DNA of 64,000 nt from Pseudorasbora parva (GCF_024679245.1 NC_090179.1:9916827-9980826); one strand, 5' to 3'. Counted from the first letter of the stretch, positions 29,295 to 42,973 are shown. Program-made: numbers and translations. Notes: a model not told the origin generated them from the letters alone.

Positions 29295-29495
29295 GTATGA
29301 GAGAGCGAATGTGTAGTCTTAACTAGCAATGACATATTTATTTTCCTTTCACATCTAGACTACTGAAACCTTCGTCACCCCACACTGCTGTTACAACCTC
29401 ATGCTCACACACTCAGATAAAAGCACAGACAAAGCACTAATATTAACTGCGAATAGAGCAGTGGTAAAAAAAAATGGTTTATGTTTTTTTTATTA

Positions 29496-29572
29496 AAAAT
29501 TAGTTAAATGTTCAATAGCTTTTTTGTCGTCAAGTCTAAGGCAAAAAAGCTATTGAACATTTAACGAATTTT
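29496..29572. other. Near-perfect hairpin (24-bp perfect stem, 15-nt loop)
   Basis: GTTAAATGTTCAATAGCTTT at 29,503 continues to 29,526, and its exact reverse complement occupies 29,542-29,565. After one mismatch the stem extends by six more pairs on each side. It may be a tiny foldback-element remnant or could be transcribed as a short hairpin RNA; the sequence alone does not decide. Confidence 0.8.
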
Positions 29573-29807
29573 GCCCTAAAAAATCCTGACATTCCCAAAA
29601 AGTACATGAGAATGTAGTTAAAAGTAGGATAGGCAGTTTTCAGAGAGTCTAGCAATAGCGAGCTAGCTTAAAAAGCATGACTCTCCCTTTAGAGCATCTC
29701 CAAAGCCAAGTCTCCTTCACAAAAAACACACCACAGGGGGCAAACAAAAGCATTAAAAGAGACGCCATTCTACCTCATGTCTCAAAGAACAGACCATTAC
29801 AATAATG

Positions 29808-29810
<3 letters not shown>

Positions 29811-29857
<47 letters not shown>

Positions 29858-29879
29858 GTAATAGTAATAATAATAATAA
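29811..29879. repeat. (TAA)n microsatellite
   Basis: About 23 TAA repeats with TAG interruptions near the right end. Confidence 0.95.
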
Positions 29880-30119
29880 AATAACTTATTCTTAGAGGAC
29901 TGACCTGTATCACCTGACTGCTACAGATTCATTTTGACATTGATATTGTTGCCATTTAAAACTAACCACTCCGAGTATAATGTTTCGGGTTTCCATCTCT
30001 TCCGTATTCAACTTATGAAGAAAGTGTAACGCCTCTCGCAGTTCAAAACACTTACGCTATGTTCTAGTGATACCTCGCGCCAGTTACGCTTTTTCCGTAA
30101 GTTGACTATGGAAGGCGGT

Positions 30120-30405
30120 CTGGCGGAAGCAAAATATTTTACTTTATAACGTGTTAATATGGATCTTTTCTTACACAAACCCATCATTTTGCTTCAGAAG
30201 GCCTTTATTAACCACCTGAGGCCGTGAGGAGTACGTTTATGATGGATAGATGCACTTTTCCTCATTCACTGCCATTATAAAGCTTAGAAGCATCAGGATA
30301 TTTATTAATATAACTCTGATTGTGTTTATCAGCCAGAAGAACCTTATATGTCTTGAGGGTGAGTAAATCTTGGGATAATTTTCATTTTCAAAGCGAACTA
30401 ATACT
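30120..30405. mobile_element. Right end of a TTAA-type element
   Basis: The right end, in reverse, reads TTAAAGTATTAGTTCGCTTT and then GAAAATTATCCCAAG, close to the TTAAAGGGATAGTTCACC family at 19,756. TTAA is at 30,406-30,409. The left end is not identified. Confidence 0.5.
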
Positions 30406-30409
30406 TTAA

Positions 30410-30940
30410 TGTTTGACTCTTAACTTGCCTCGTTCTCCAATATGCTTTTGTGTATGTGATGAGAATGACTATCTTTTGCTGCTGGAATAGTCTGTGTGAT
30501 CTGTCATCAGACTGTGTGATCAGGGAGCACTACTAGCAAAGCACTAAGTGATGCACTTAGTTTTAGTTCACATTATCTAACACTCACAGAAAGCTTCACA
30601 CACACAGCCACAATAGCTGATTTCACTCTCATAGTTACAATGGAAAATAATACAATTTCCATCCACTTCCTATGTTGGATTTTTATGATTAAATGGTTGG
30701 CTATAATATGTTTGTTAGCATGCGTATATATGAGGTTAAAGAGTATTTTTCCCTCCCTGTTATAACCTTAGGCAGACAATTGATTGAACGATCTTTTAGC
30801 AAAAATAATTATGACATGTATGTGGTATTATTACCATGTTAAATAAAACTCTGATTGACCACAACTAAATGACAGTAGGATTTTGTAAGTTTTGAAAAAG
30901 AAACTTAAATTTATGTTTTTGGTAGAAACATATACCCAGT
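30410..30940. other. No gene recognised
   Basis: AT-rich sequence without a recognisable feature. Confidence 0.5.
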
Positions 30941-30944
30941 TGGA

Positions 30945-31060
30945 GCTGCTAAACTCACAGGCAGGGCTCCGACAAGCAGCACGGTTGTGCTTTGGGTGAC
31001 CCGAGTTCAAATCCCAGCTCTTGGTCTTTTCTGATCCTTCCACCTTCTTTGCTTTCTGTT
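30945..31060 (+). mobile_element. tRNA-derived SINE fragment
   Basis: A B-box-like GAGTTCAAATCC at 31,013-31,024 within GACCCGAGTTCAAATCCCAG. An A box is not convincing. Called a SINE fragment for its tRNA-like right half and lack of a full cloverleaf. Confidence 0.5.
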
Positions 31061-31114
31061 CACTTAAAAATGTCCTGTCTGAATAAAGGCAAAAATGCCA
31101 GAAAGAAACTTTTA

Positions 31115-31215
31115 ACCAAAGCAATATGCAGTGCATTCAAGGTATAGCTAAATTTTGCCACTATGTGTGTCCCCTGGGAATTGAACCCATGACCTTGGTG
31201 TTGCTAGCACACACA
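31115..31215 (-). mobile_element. tRNA-derived SINE fragment
   Basis: On the minus strand it reads TGCTAGCAACACCAAGGTCA then GGGTTCAATTCCCAGG, with a B-box-like GGTTCAATTCC. It resembles the SINE at 14,406 (GCTAGCAATGCCAAGG). Confidence 0.6.
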
Positions 31216-31376
31216 TAGTTTATTTACATAAGCATGACCTCTCACCTCACTATCAACCAGCAAAAGCTTCATAATTTTAGTCTTTTTGTGTGTTTCTCTG
31301 TGTCAGTCATCTGACGTCATGTGTAGTCCATTCTGATGCTGCTACCCCAACACAAAGAGCATATCCTCCTATTGTG

Positions 31377-31378
<2 letters not shown>

Positions 31379-31442
<64 letters not shown>

Positions 31443-31467
31443 GCACACACACACGCACACACACACA
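31379..31467. repeat. (TC)26 followed by CA microsatellite
   Basis: A perfect TC run to 31,430 runs directly into an interrupted CA run. It forms the left border of a GGGGAC-type module. Confidence 0.95.
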
Positions 31468-31753
31468 TGTTGGTCTATGTGGTTTACAGGGACTCTCCAT
31501 AGGCGTAATGGTTTTTATACTGTACAAACCGTATTTTCTATCCCCTTACACTGCCCCTGCCCCTAAACCTACCCATCACAGGAAACATTCTGCATTTTAA
31601 CTTTCTCAAAAAAACATCATTTAGTATGTTTTTAAGGCCATTTGAATTATGAGGACATTTGATATGTCCTCATAAACCACATTTATATTGTAATACCAGT
31701 GTAATACCCATGTAGTTATACAAATTTGTGTCCTCATAAACCACATAAACAGG

Positions 31754-31755
<2 letters not shown>
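31468..31755 (+). repeat. GGGGAC-type module, third full copy
   Basis: Landmarks TAATGGTTTTTATACTGTAC, CCCTAAACCTACCCATCACA and TTTGTGTCCTCATAAACCAC. CA runs flank it on both sides, as at 7,135-7,395. Confidence 0.78.

Positions 31756-31795
<40 letters not shown>
31756..31795. repeat. (CA)20 microsatellite
   Basis: Right border of the module at 31,468-31,755. Confidence 0.96.
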
Positions 31796-31796
<1 letters not shown>

Positions 31797-32458
31797 CATT
31801 ATCATCCAGTTCTAATCTGCTAAATGCTGAAATAAAACTATTGTAACTTGTTATAGGCATGAATATATTAAAGATAGGCCAACCCTTGTAAACAGAATTA
31901 GAAACAGAAATAAACAGAATTAAACAATGAATCAATACATCAATCTTTTTTCCAAAACATGTTTTTGTCTTACCCTGATTCACTATGGTAAGGCATATCA
32001 TAAGCGTTTATATATTAGACCTGTTGGGATGGTTTTCACTGCACATCAGTCGCCCTTGCATGCCTCATCATATACATAAATAAAGAAAAGTTGCTACTTT
32101 GACATGTGTCCGAGGTTAGTTGTCACAATGAGTTTTGAAAGGTTGACATGAAGGAGCTAAATCTCTAACCTCCAGGGAATCACCAGTTTTTAAACAAATG
32201 CCAAACAGAGGAGAGTCTGCTGGTGAAAAGAGAACGTTACAGAGTCTGTAAAAAAACAAGAATCAACATCGGCTTGGCTTTTCAGAGATGGTGAGAAGTG
32301 AAGTTAATAAACGTAATTTCGGGAGGAGTACGCCCATCTAATCTTTCAATTAATACCAAGGTATAAAACCAGCAGCTTACCTCTTCCCCTTTTTAGTTCC
32401 TGAAGCATCCCTCCTCCTCCCCTGCTCCTCCCTTTTGTACAATTTTGTATACCACATT
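31796..32458. other. No gene recognised
   Basis: AT-rich sequence without a recognisable feature. Confidence 0.5.
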
Positions 32459-33490
32459 TGTCAAGGATCAGGAAGTGGAGGACCCAGATGCAGAGTGAAC
32501 AACAATGACGATTTATTAACAAGACAGATCAACAGACACAATGGGGTAGTGGATGAGTGACAGTCCAAACACCAGGGCAGGGGAAAGACACCACGACGAC
32601 AGGCAGGGGAGGATGACCACTGAGACCAGTCCAGGCAGCCAATGAACTTGACGACAGCTCGTGAGGCAACACCAGGCAGGGCGATGGTGGACCAATCCAG
32701 GCAGGAACCAGGGGCTTGATGGTCTCCCAGAATCAGCTCCCTTCTTGGCTGAGAGGCAGTGGAGACAGCGGCCAGGGAAAAACTTAGGACAGAAAACACA
32801 GGACACACACACACACACAAGACAACAAGAAACAACAGACAAACTAAGAACTATGACTAAATTAAACAAAAACTAAAATAATAACTGGAGCTAGAAAACA
32901 AAGAAAAATAAAACAAAACCTAAACAAAATCTCTATAAAGAGACTGAACAGAGAAATAAAAGTGGAATACAGGAAAAATAAAAATGTAAGCTATCGAAAC
33001 CAAGAAAACTAAACAATAAGGCTAAAGAGAAATGCCAAAATAAAACCTGGAGAAAATGAGCAAAATAAAGACAGAAACTACACTAGACTCAAAAACTCAG
33101 GAACAAAGAAAAAACTGAAAATAAATGCTAAGCTAGAAAAACAGGAGACACTAAAACTAGAAAAGACTAGACTAAGCTAGACAAGGAGCTAGAGACATGT
33201 ACGCACAAGCAAACGCTCACAAACATACACAACGAACCAGCAAAGACATGAGGGAAGGTAGCACAATATAAAGGGACCAGAGCACATGAGGAACAGGTGA
33301 GCACAATTAGTGAAACGAGGACTAGACCAGACTAAACAAGGGGGCGTGGTAACGGCAAACAAGGAGGTAGGACAAGAGGAACACATGACAAACACAGAGA
33401 GAGACAGATCCAAGTACTAAGACACAAAACAAACATAGAAACATTAAACAAAGACAAAACAGACAGAGCTGCCAGGGCAGAACCCTGACA
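32459..33490. mobile_element. A-rich non-autonomous element, 1,032 bp
   Basis: Ends TGTCAAGGATC and, in reverse, TGTCAGGGTTC agree at 9 of 11 positions, and ACATT directly flanks both sides (32,454-32,458 and 33,491-33,495), a likely target duplication. The plus strand of the inner part (about 32,790-33,300) is extremely A-rich and T-poor. No transposase is seen, and the superfamily is undetermined. Confidence 0.65.
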
Positions 33491-33519
33491 ACATTGGTGT
33501 TGGTTGAGGAGAGATCCCT

Positions 33520-33592
33520 GACACAAGTGTAAAGCGCTTTGGGTGTACAGTAGTACATATGAAAGCGCTATATAAATAACTCATTCATTCAT
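33520..33592 (+). mobile_element. Retroposon 3' tail
   Basis: GTGTAAAGCGCTTTGGGTGT and GAAAGCGCTATATAAATA form the characteristic tail of fish SINE/LINE families, followed by short CATT repeats. Only the tail is present. Confidence 0.6.
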
Positions 33593-33599
33593 TATTTTA

Positions 33600-34130
33600 T
33601 TCATTCAATTTGCCTGTTATAGTGGGGCAATCGGAGCTCGGGTAGAATATCCTCTCCGAGCCCCTCTATAGCAGACAGCAAGCCAAATCTGTTTACCACT
33701 TTCACTAAGATTATATGGGCACACAAACTCGTGAATTGAGGGATTTGAAATTTAAAAGCGATGCAGAGATGGGTTTTTTTTTTACTCAACAGATAAATTG
33801 CCATATGTAGCTGAACATCTGCCTCAACCTGTAATGACACTCTCAGTCAATTCCACCTCCATCAAGCATCCAGTCAAAGCAATCCATTAACATTCTTGCC
33901 TGTTACGCCCCCTTCAGTGACTTATTCTGCCCCAAATGCAACCTGGTCTCATTGGCAAAAAGTAGCTGTGGTAACGTTTTTGCAAAACACATACGTACCA
34001 AATAGGTATCATGACAGTTTCAAAGTGAAATGAATACTAGAGTTTTTACCATAGTCCATGATTTGTAAACGAATACGTTTTGGAGTTTGCGTCACTTAAC
34101 TCCATATGTTCAAATGTTCTGACCTATTAA
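33600..34130. other. No gene recognised
   Basis: No exon or clear repeat boundary seen. Confidence 0.45.
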
Positions 34131-34131
34131 G

Positions 34132-34210
34132 TTTGCTCGATAGCTCAGCTGTTACAGATTTGAACTTGCCACTGAAAGCTCGGGAACGAATCCGTGAAAA
34201 ACAGGTCATG
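34132..34210 (+). mobile_element. Candidate tRNA-derived SINE head
   Basis: An A-box-like TAGCTCAGCTG at 34,141 and a B-box-like GGAACGAATCC at 34,183 are about 40 bp apart, fitting a degenerate tRNA head. The B box departs from the consensus, so the call is tentative. Confidence 0.45.
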
Positions 34211-34379
34211 ATAAAATAACTCAAAGACGAGTTCAAAACACAAGCTAAATTGGCGTGGATACAATCTTAGTTTTGTCACATTTGCTTTTGTTAACACTAT
34301 CGGGTAGGTTTAGGGTTAAGTGTGTGTGTGTACGTTAAAAAACCAACCAGATTCACGCACATCTGTTCTGGAAAAAAAA

Positions 34380-34960
34380 GAAGCTTTTAGCGCCACCCAG
34401 TGGACATTTCATTTTGAAACTGTCGCGATCATAGACCGTAAAAAAATATGGACGACTCGACATCATCCGTTTCCGCTTGGCAGATTTGAAGCTTTTAGGC
34501 GGCCTTGCACAGCGCGGACATCTTGGGACCAAGTCTGCGCAGTAGCGATTTCGGGATTGGAGTTGCGCAGTAGAGCGCAGGAAGTAGAGCAGGAAGTACA
34601 GCCGCGATATCAAAAGCCCGCCCACACTCTCGCAGATGCAGAACAATTAATTATGTTGGTGTGAAATAAACACTTCTGGAAATGTAGAAATTAAAGCTAA
34701 AGCTCCAATCTGCTCCCAAAAATTTCGAAAAAAGTCCGTTAGTGCCTCAGTGACAACTTCACTCAGAGAAGCCGTCAGTCTCAGCTGTCAATCATGACGT
34801 CACTATGTTTTTATAGCATCAAATAACTAACTCAAACTAAACTTATTTTTAAAACGAACACCTGAAATGAAATCATCGTGATGATAACTGCCTTCAGTGA
34901 CATAAACTAACTTTGGGGAAAATTTTTTGAAGTGTAATTTTATTGTTTAGTTTGCCGCGC
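34380..34960. repeat. Degenerate copy of a dispersed element
   Basis: Contains AGCGCCACCCAGTGGACATT and ATCATAGACCGTAAAAAAAT, matching landmarks at 63,427-63,510 (GCGCCATCTAGTGGATGG; ATCATAGACTGCAAAAAAAA). The shared order suggests one dispersed family. Boundaries are uncertain and there is no coding region. Confidence 0.5.
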
Positions 34961-35459
34961 GTCCATTAGAAATCACAGAGGGGCGGCTATACTGGGACCG
35001 GTCACCGGGGGGCGATCGAGGCGCGAAAGCTTCAGTAAATGAGAGGGAGACTGCAGGCTTGGTCGCGATATGCACCTATTGGTACGTATTTTGAGGTTTG
35101 TAAGAATGTTGCCACAGGTACGTTTTTCTAATGAGACCAGGATGCCCAATTGGACATTATCGTTTCCTACATATTGGCCATGGGACTGTGCCACGATCTC
35201 TTTCCAGGTGAGCCAGTGCCTTGAGGTAAAATTGATCCTCTCTATCCCTGAACAGAAGACTGTTTTAAGAGGTTCTTCACCAGGATTACATACGCCCTTC
35301 CACATCCCTTGCTGCTTCTAGCTTTTTCTTTGTGGTGAAGAGAAGAAGAAGACATGGAGAGAAGAAGACATGGCTTACCGTATTTGTTGATGAATCCAAA
35401 ACTTACCACAGTTGTTTGATGGAGTCTATTTAATAATCCAACTCACCACAGTTGTCTAA

Positions 35460-36031
35460 AGCCCCTTTCACACTGCGATTCCGGCAAATACACGGATAAT
35501 GCGACCCGGCATTTGTTCCCGGGCCGCTAGATTGGGTCCATTCTCACTGCCAGCGAAATACCGTAATATGTGTGCTTTCACACACAACCCGTAACGGTCC
35601 CGGGTCGAGTTGACACGTGACATCCTGATGTGACGTATAATGGCGAGCGATCTCAGCTTCAGCGCGGATAGGAGCTCCGTGGTCTCGACTTGTGTCCAGT
35701 TTGCACACATTTCTGCTTGTTTAATTTTAGTTTCTTTTGTATTGAACACTCTCTACGTTTAAAACACTGACTAGCTCTTCTGGCACTGCAGGGTTGTATT
35801 ATTGAAAAAACATGCTCTAGGAGTCGCACGATAACTACGTACACGTTGCGGCATTAGTTTTGGGTTTTGTTCACACAGCGCTCGTCCCGGGTCGAATACC
35901 GCAATGTTACTAGGTCCCCGACCCAGGTTCAATTCGGTAATCAATTCCGGGACGTGGTTGCTTTCACACAGAAGGCGACCCGGCAATGTTCCTGGAATAT
36001 TGCGGGTCCGACGTGCAGTGTGAAAGGGGCT
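35460..36031. mobile_element. Harbinger-like MITE, 572 bp
   Basis: Ends AGCCCCTTTCACACTGC and GCAGTGTGAAAGGGGCT are perfect 17-bp inverted repeats, flanked on both sides by TAA (35,457-35,459 and 36,032-36,034). A three-base TAA or TNA duplication is the mark of the PIF/Harbinger superfamily. The interior is GC-rich with inverted CCCGGGTCG blocks. It encodes nothing recognisable. Confidence 0.82.
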
Positions 36032-36309
36032 TAATGAACTCAGAAAACAGGAGACCTGGATGCCGGAATGGAAAGCTACCAGGCTAGCGAAAAGCTAACG
36101 CGTAGTAGTGATTTAGATTAAAAGCTAGTGATGTCAAATTTAACTTGATATGCTATATTAAACACTATATGGTGATGAGTATAAGTTATTCAACTAATTA
36201 TACAAATAAAATTTATGAATTAGGTTTTAATTAATTCTATTAACTATAATACAGATCTGCCAACATTGTCGCTATATGATAAATTAAAATAAGCTGATAA
36301 CATCATGTT

Positions 36310-36450
36310 TTTCCTCCAGAACGACTGTACAGCCAAATCTAATTTTGTTGCAAAATTATCCTGTTTGACACTGTGAAGCTGCTTTGACACAATCGTGATT
36401 GTAAAAGCGCTATATAAATAAAGTTGATTGATTGATTGATTGATTGATTG
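36310..36450 (+). mobile_element. LINE-type 3' tail with GATT repeat
   Basis: GAAGCTGCTTTGACACAATC followed by TGTAAAAGCGCTATATAAAT and five or so GATT repeats. This is the usual 3' end of L2-like fish LINEs and SINEs that share it. No LINE coding sequence is present. Confidence 0.65.
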
Positions 36451-36600
36451 AAGAAGGATGGAGGCTTGCGGCCCTGCATTGATTACAGAGCACTCAACAA
36501 CATCACTGTGAAATTCTGGGATCCACTTCCCCTCGTCCCTGCTGCTCTAGAACAACTTCGTGGAGCAGCTGTGTTCGCCAAGTTGGACCTCCGCAGCGCA
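36448..36600 (+). pseudogene. Ty3/Gypsy reverse transcriptase fragment
   Basis: The frame from about 36,450 reads [20 protein letters not shown], then [12 protein letters not shown] and FAKLDLRSA, the start of a Ty3/Gypsy reverse transcriptase palm region. It breaks off after the first catalytic-motif neighbourhood; the frame continues for about 50 codons to 36,753 with no similarity I can see. No LTR, protease, RNase H or integrase lies nearby. It is an isolated dead scrap, abutting the LINE-type tail on its left. Confidence 0.8.
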
Positions 36601-36754
36601 CAGATCCTCAGCAAAGACCATGAAAACCAAACACATATCCTCTGCACAGAACCCTATGGCCGGCTTAAACATCTCACTCCAAATGCTGGCAGGATGTATC
36701 CTGATCTTCAAACAGAAGGCAATTGCCATTTTGATGCTTCAAAAAGTTTATAAA

Positions 36755-38195
36755 GAGATTGGAAAATATATCCATAATAATTGAGTGGTTTAGTCCAAAT
36801 GTTCTGAAGAGACTTGGTTGTGTTTTATGATGAACAGATTTAATTTAGGCATTTACTCTCATATAAACATTGATCAATGAACATAAACAGACGCTCAACC
36901 GAAACTGAATGGCGCGAGAACACACTTGCTGCAGTTACACGTAACGAACCCATTGGTTATGCAGCACGTTTGAGCTTCATCAAGAGCTTTGTTCTTGTGC
37001 GTCATTCAAGTTATCTCAAGGAGTCTGAACTCTTATATTTAAAAATGTTTAAAAAATGTAATTTATGTGAATTTATGCCTTAAAAACAATACGTCTATTA
37101 TATGAGATTTGGTGGAAATTATATTGGTAAGAATTTAAAGGGTCCTATAAAGTCCTATAATGCCCCTTTTTACAAGATTTTAAATAAATCTGATGTCCGC
37201 AGAGTGTGTATGTGAACCCCACAGATCATCGCTTTTTGAGGGTGAGCAAAAATGCAGAAACTCACAGAAAATGTCCAAAACTATTCAACCTTTTATGTTC
37301 AAACCGGAGTTAGACAATGATGTTTGTCTCAAGAAGAAGTGACAACATGTATAATGCAACAGGACGTTTCTGAATGGTTAGTTTGGTTAGGTTGAATTTA
37401 TGTAGCTTCATGTCATTGATTAGCATATTATGTCATGATAATTGTGTGGGAACTGTTGTACGATGCACAGAGCCAGAAAATATATGCTGCATGAAGATGT
37501 GTGAACATGTCTAGTTTAGTTTAATTACGGTTACATCTTATGTTGTCATTTTGCTTTTATGACATGCTATTCCATTTGTGTTATGTACTGTATTGCAATA
37601 AATGTTAAAAGACGGGTGCAGCTTGAGCAGACTTCTAAATTAGCTTGTCCTCTTCTCAACATGGCCTTTGTTGCATGTCCCTGCGTTTGTAGAGTTAGTG
37701 ATGTCACCAACCCGTAAAGAAGCTAATTTTATTCCTGAAAAACAATTTAATTAAAAGAAAATATCAGAGGTTTATGCTCAAACACTAACTAACTAAAAGT
37801 TTGAATCATTTTCAACTACCCCCTTAAGAAAAATTGTAGAATTATATTCTGGATTCATTCATATGTTTGTCCAATGTCAGATATTTATACACATTAAATA
37901 GACTACTGAAAGTAGTCCACAGTTTGATCCTCAGGACCAAAAGTGTCCATATATTTTTACAGTGTTGTAGTCAAGACCAGCTCATTCAAAATCAAGGTCA
38001 AGACGAGACCTGAGTAGTCAACTTGTGACTTAGACAGTGTAAAAATGCTTTCCTTTGGGGTTGATGAAGTCTGGTTTCACATCAGCATCAGGTGAACCTC
38101 TGCAACACACACTCACTGTCCTCTGGTCCAGAGACACGATAGCACAGCGGATCTCATGCGCTAGTCAACACAGAACACACGCTATATAAATGTAA
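36755..38195. other. No gene recognised (1.4 kb)
   Basis: AT-rich DNA without clear features. Confidence 0.5.
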
Positions 38196-38198
38196 CAA

Positions 38199-38199
<1 letters not shown>

Positions 38200-38265
<66 letters not shown>
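38200..38265. repeat. (TTA)22 microsatellite
   Basis: Perfect TTA/TAT run of 66 bp. Confidence 0.96.
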
Positions 38266-38266
<1 letters not shown>

Positions 38267-38269
38267 ACG

Positions 38270-39820
38270 TTTCTGAGACAGGACTCGGTTTCAAGTCTGA
38301 GTCAAAACCAAGTCCAAATGCTCTCAGAGTCAAGTCACTGTGTGTGTGACAAGACCAAAATAATAACTTTGGACCCAATTTATGGTGGCCTTAACTACTA
38401 TGTACTAACTGGTGAATTAATCATTTCATACTAATTGGCACTTTAATTGGCACGTTGTACTTAAAAAACCTGCATGTAATTGCATCTGTAATTAATTTCT
38501 GTAGGTACATTTATACTTACACACTGTTGACACTTCCCTTACACATAACACTTAAACTGACCCATACCACCACACCTGTCCCTAACATTACCCGTATCCA
38601 CCTCAGTATCAGCAAAAGTGTTTTGCAATACAATATGAACACAATAAGTATACATATGCAAGTTAAGGCCACCTTTATAAAGTGGGACCATAACTTTTTT
38701 TTTGTTAATCTTGTGCTAATGCGCCAATAATTGCAAAACTAATTTATGTATATCTAGGGTGTTTTCCTTCTCAAGGTTCAAGATACTTGAACCATCTCTA
38801 TGAAAAGGGGTTTGGATGTTTTGAATGTTCTAATTTTGTCATATACTACTCTTTTAGTATATAAAATGTGCAACAATTAATTTAAAATGTGCATGTTGTT
38901 TAGTCACTAAAATGGCTCACTTTTTGAAAAATCCTTCAGACTGCATGATTAGAGAAAAGAAGAGATCTGAGGAGGGAGAGAAAGAGATGAAGGTCTCCTC
39001 CACACAGCTGTCTTATTATCAGTGTGTGTGTGTGTGTCTCTTTGTGTGTCTGTTATGTGTGGTAAAAGTACAGTTTGCGCTTATCTTCAAGGTCACTGTG
39101 CACCGCTGAGATCCAGCTGCTGTGTGTGTGTGAAAGAGAGAGCAATTTCTGTGATAAGAAGTATCTTTGCCAAAAGTATGTTCAGAAACAATGACAGTAT
39201 ACCACAGTTTTACTATTTGTGTTCTTGCGTGTAAACTCATTTCCAGAATTTCTGGAGCTGACATTGATAAATGAGCATCTTTTCCGCAGTTTCTGATTGG
39301 TCTTTGAGAATGAGACAGCATTAAAATGAGGCCTATAATTAGAGTCCCTCTCATTCATCAGCTAAATTTGCTCTGTGGATGTGTGTGTTTGTATTAGTAA
39401 GTACTTTCCTGTATTGTTGGTGATTACAGTCTTCCTACTGTTGTCTCTGAGTGTGAGTATGCGTAACATGGTATTTGTGTGTATCTAGTATAATGCCTGA
39501 TTCTGAATTACTGTGACTTTCTGTTCTTCAGTTTCAGTCACGGGACCTTTTTCTTACAGCCACCATGTTTATAACGTCAGTGGAAGGAAAACAACGGCAG
39601 AGGATTTGACAATCCAAATGAAGAAATAATGATCATTGTTTTTTGCATCTGGAAAAAAAAAACAGTGAACAAAGATGCTGTCAAATCTGACATTTGCAGA
39701 AATGTGCATGTATTAAATCCACAAACCATCACTATCAGTATGGAGAACTTCCACATGGTATTGTGATGCTTTAAGGATTTGGTATCAATAAATAAATAAA
39801 AAGCCTTTATCTTGTTATTG
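38270..39820. other. No gene recognised (1.5 kb)
   Basis: Contains short GT runs near 39,022 and 39,121. No exon can be supported. Confidence 0.5.
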
Positions 39821-39822
39821 TA

Positions 39823-40474
39823 TGGGATATAATAAGCAGCAAGGGAACATTTTGTCCTCAAAGTTGATGTGTTAGAAGCAGAAAAATGGGCAAGCGTAAG
39901 GATTTGAGTGAGTTTGACAAGAGCCAAATTGTGATGGCTAGACGACTGGGTCAGAGCATCTCCAAAACTGCAGCTCTTGTGGGCTGTTCCCGGTCTGCAG
40001 CGGTCAGCGTCTGTCAAAAGTGCTCCAAGGAAGGAACAGTGGAGAACCGGCCACAGGGTCATGGGCGGCCAAGGCTCAGTGATGCACGTGGGGAGTGAAG
40101 GCTGGCCCGTGTGGTCCGATCAAACAGACCAACTACTATAGCTTAAATTGCTCAAGAAGTTAATGCTGGTTCTGATAGAAAGGTGTCAGAATACACAGTG
40201 GATCACAGTTTGTTGTGTGTGGGGCTGCATAGCCGCTGACCAGTCAGGGTGCCCATGCTGACCCCTGTCCACCGCCGAAAGCACCAACAGTGGCACGTAA
40301 GCATCAGAACTGGACCACGGAGCAATGGAAGAAGGTGGCCTGGTCTGATGAATCACATTTTCTTTTCCATCGTGTGGATGGCCAGGTGCGTGTGCGTTGC
40401 TTACCTGGGGAACACATGAGAAGAATGCCAGCAGAGGCAGTGTGATGCTTTGGGCAATGTTCTGCTGGGAAACC
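39823..40474 (+). mobile_element. Tc1-like relic A2 (5' half only)
   Basis: Homologous to relic A1 from GGGATATAATAAGCAGCAAG on, and ends inside the transposase at TCTGCTGGGAAACC. Both terminal repeats and the whole 3' half are absent. Confidence 0.85.
39886..40474 (+). pseudogene. Tc1-like transposase, truncated (copy A2)
   Basis: ATG at 39,886 opens a 70-codon frame with the paired-like DNA-binding helix-turn-helix ([19 protein letters not shown]), ended by a stop after SDARGE. The continuation is read in other frames (PVRVPMLTPVHRRK near 40,245; GNVLLGN at the end). It lacks the catalytic third entirely. The N-terminal frame is the best preserved of the four relics of this family in the window. 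Confidence 0.85.
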
Positions 40475-42262
<1,788 letters not shown>

Positions 42263-42632
42263 CACACACACACACACCAACAAACATCTTTCCATCTAAC
42301 TCTGTCCTGCAACTTTTGTTTTATAGAAGCCAAAACAAGCATACATTAATTAGTCTTTATGTACAATAATGTGTGCATACACAATCACACATTCCCTGAG
42401 CAGCCAGGCAAACCTGGGCCAAGCTCTGACCTTCCTGGACACACAGTACACACATACGTTTACATAGTTAATCTGAATGGGGCTACTCAAAAAACTTCTA
42501 TTGTTTTTATAAACAGCTAAAATACGACAGCCTTTCCATAACCATAAAACGTAATTTTATTTGTATAATGTTTTTGTTTGTTTGTTTCATCATATTGCAC
42601 ATCATATTGCTCCCCGCCCCCTCTCTCTCTCT

Positions 42633-42635
<3 letters not shown>

Positions 42636-42699
<64 letters not shown>
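42636..42699. repeat. (GT)32 microsatellite
   Basis: Preceded by a CT run. Inverted partner of the CA tract at 42,783, with an 83-bp spacer. Confidence 0.96.
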
Positions 42700-42701
<2 letters not shown>

Positions 42702-42782
42702 CTGGTTCAAAATGGAGACAGCTGTTGCTTGTTGAAAGGGTAAGTCTTGCTTCTGGTGACTATCCTGCACCATTAACATGTT

Positions 42783-42973
<191 letters not shown>

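Noticed and set aside
32461..33558. Minus-strand frames of 74-124 codons rich in Leu, Ser and Cys
   Set aside because: They are reverse readings of the A-rich element 32,459-33,490 and reflect its base composition.
36448..36753. Functional retrotransposon or retroviral pol gene
   Set aside because: Only about 50 reverse transcriptase codons are present, without the catalytic YxDD block, RNase H, integrase or LTRs.
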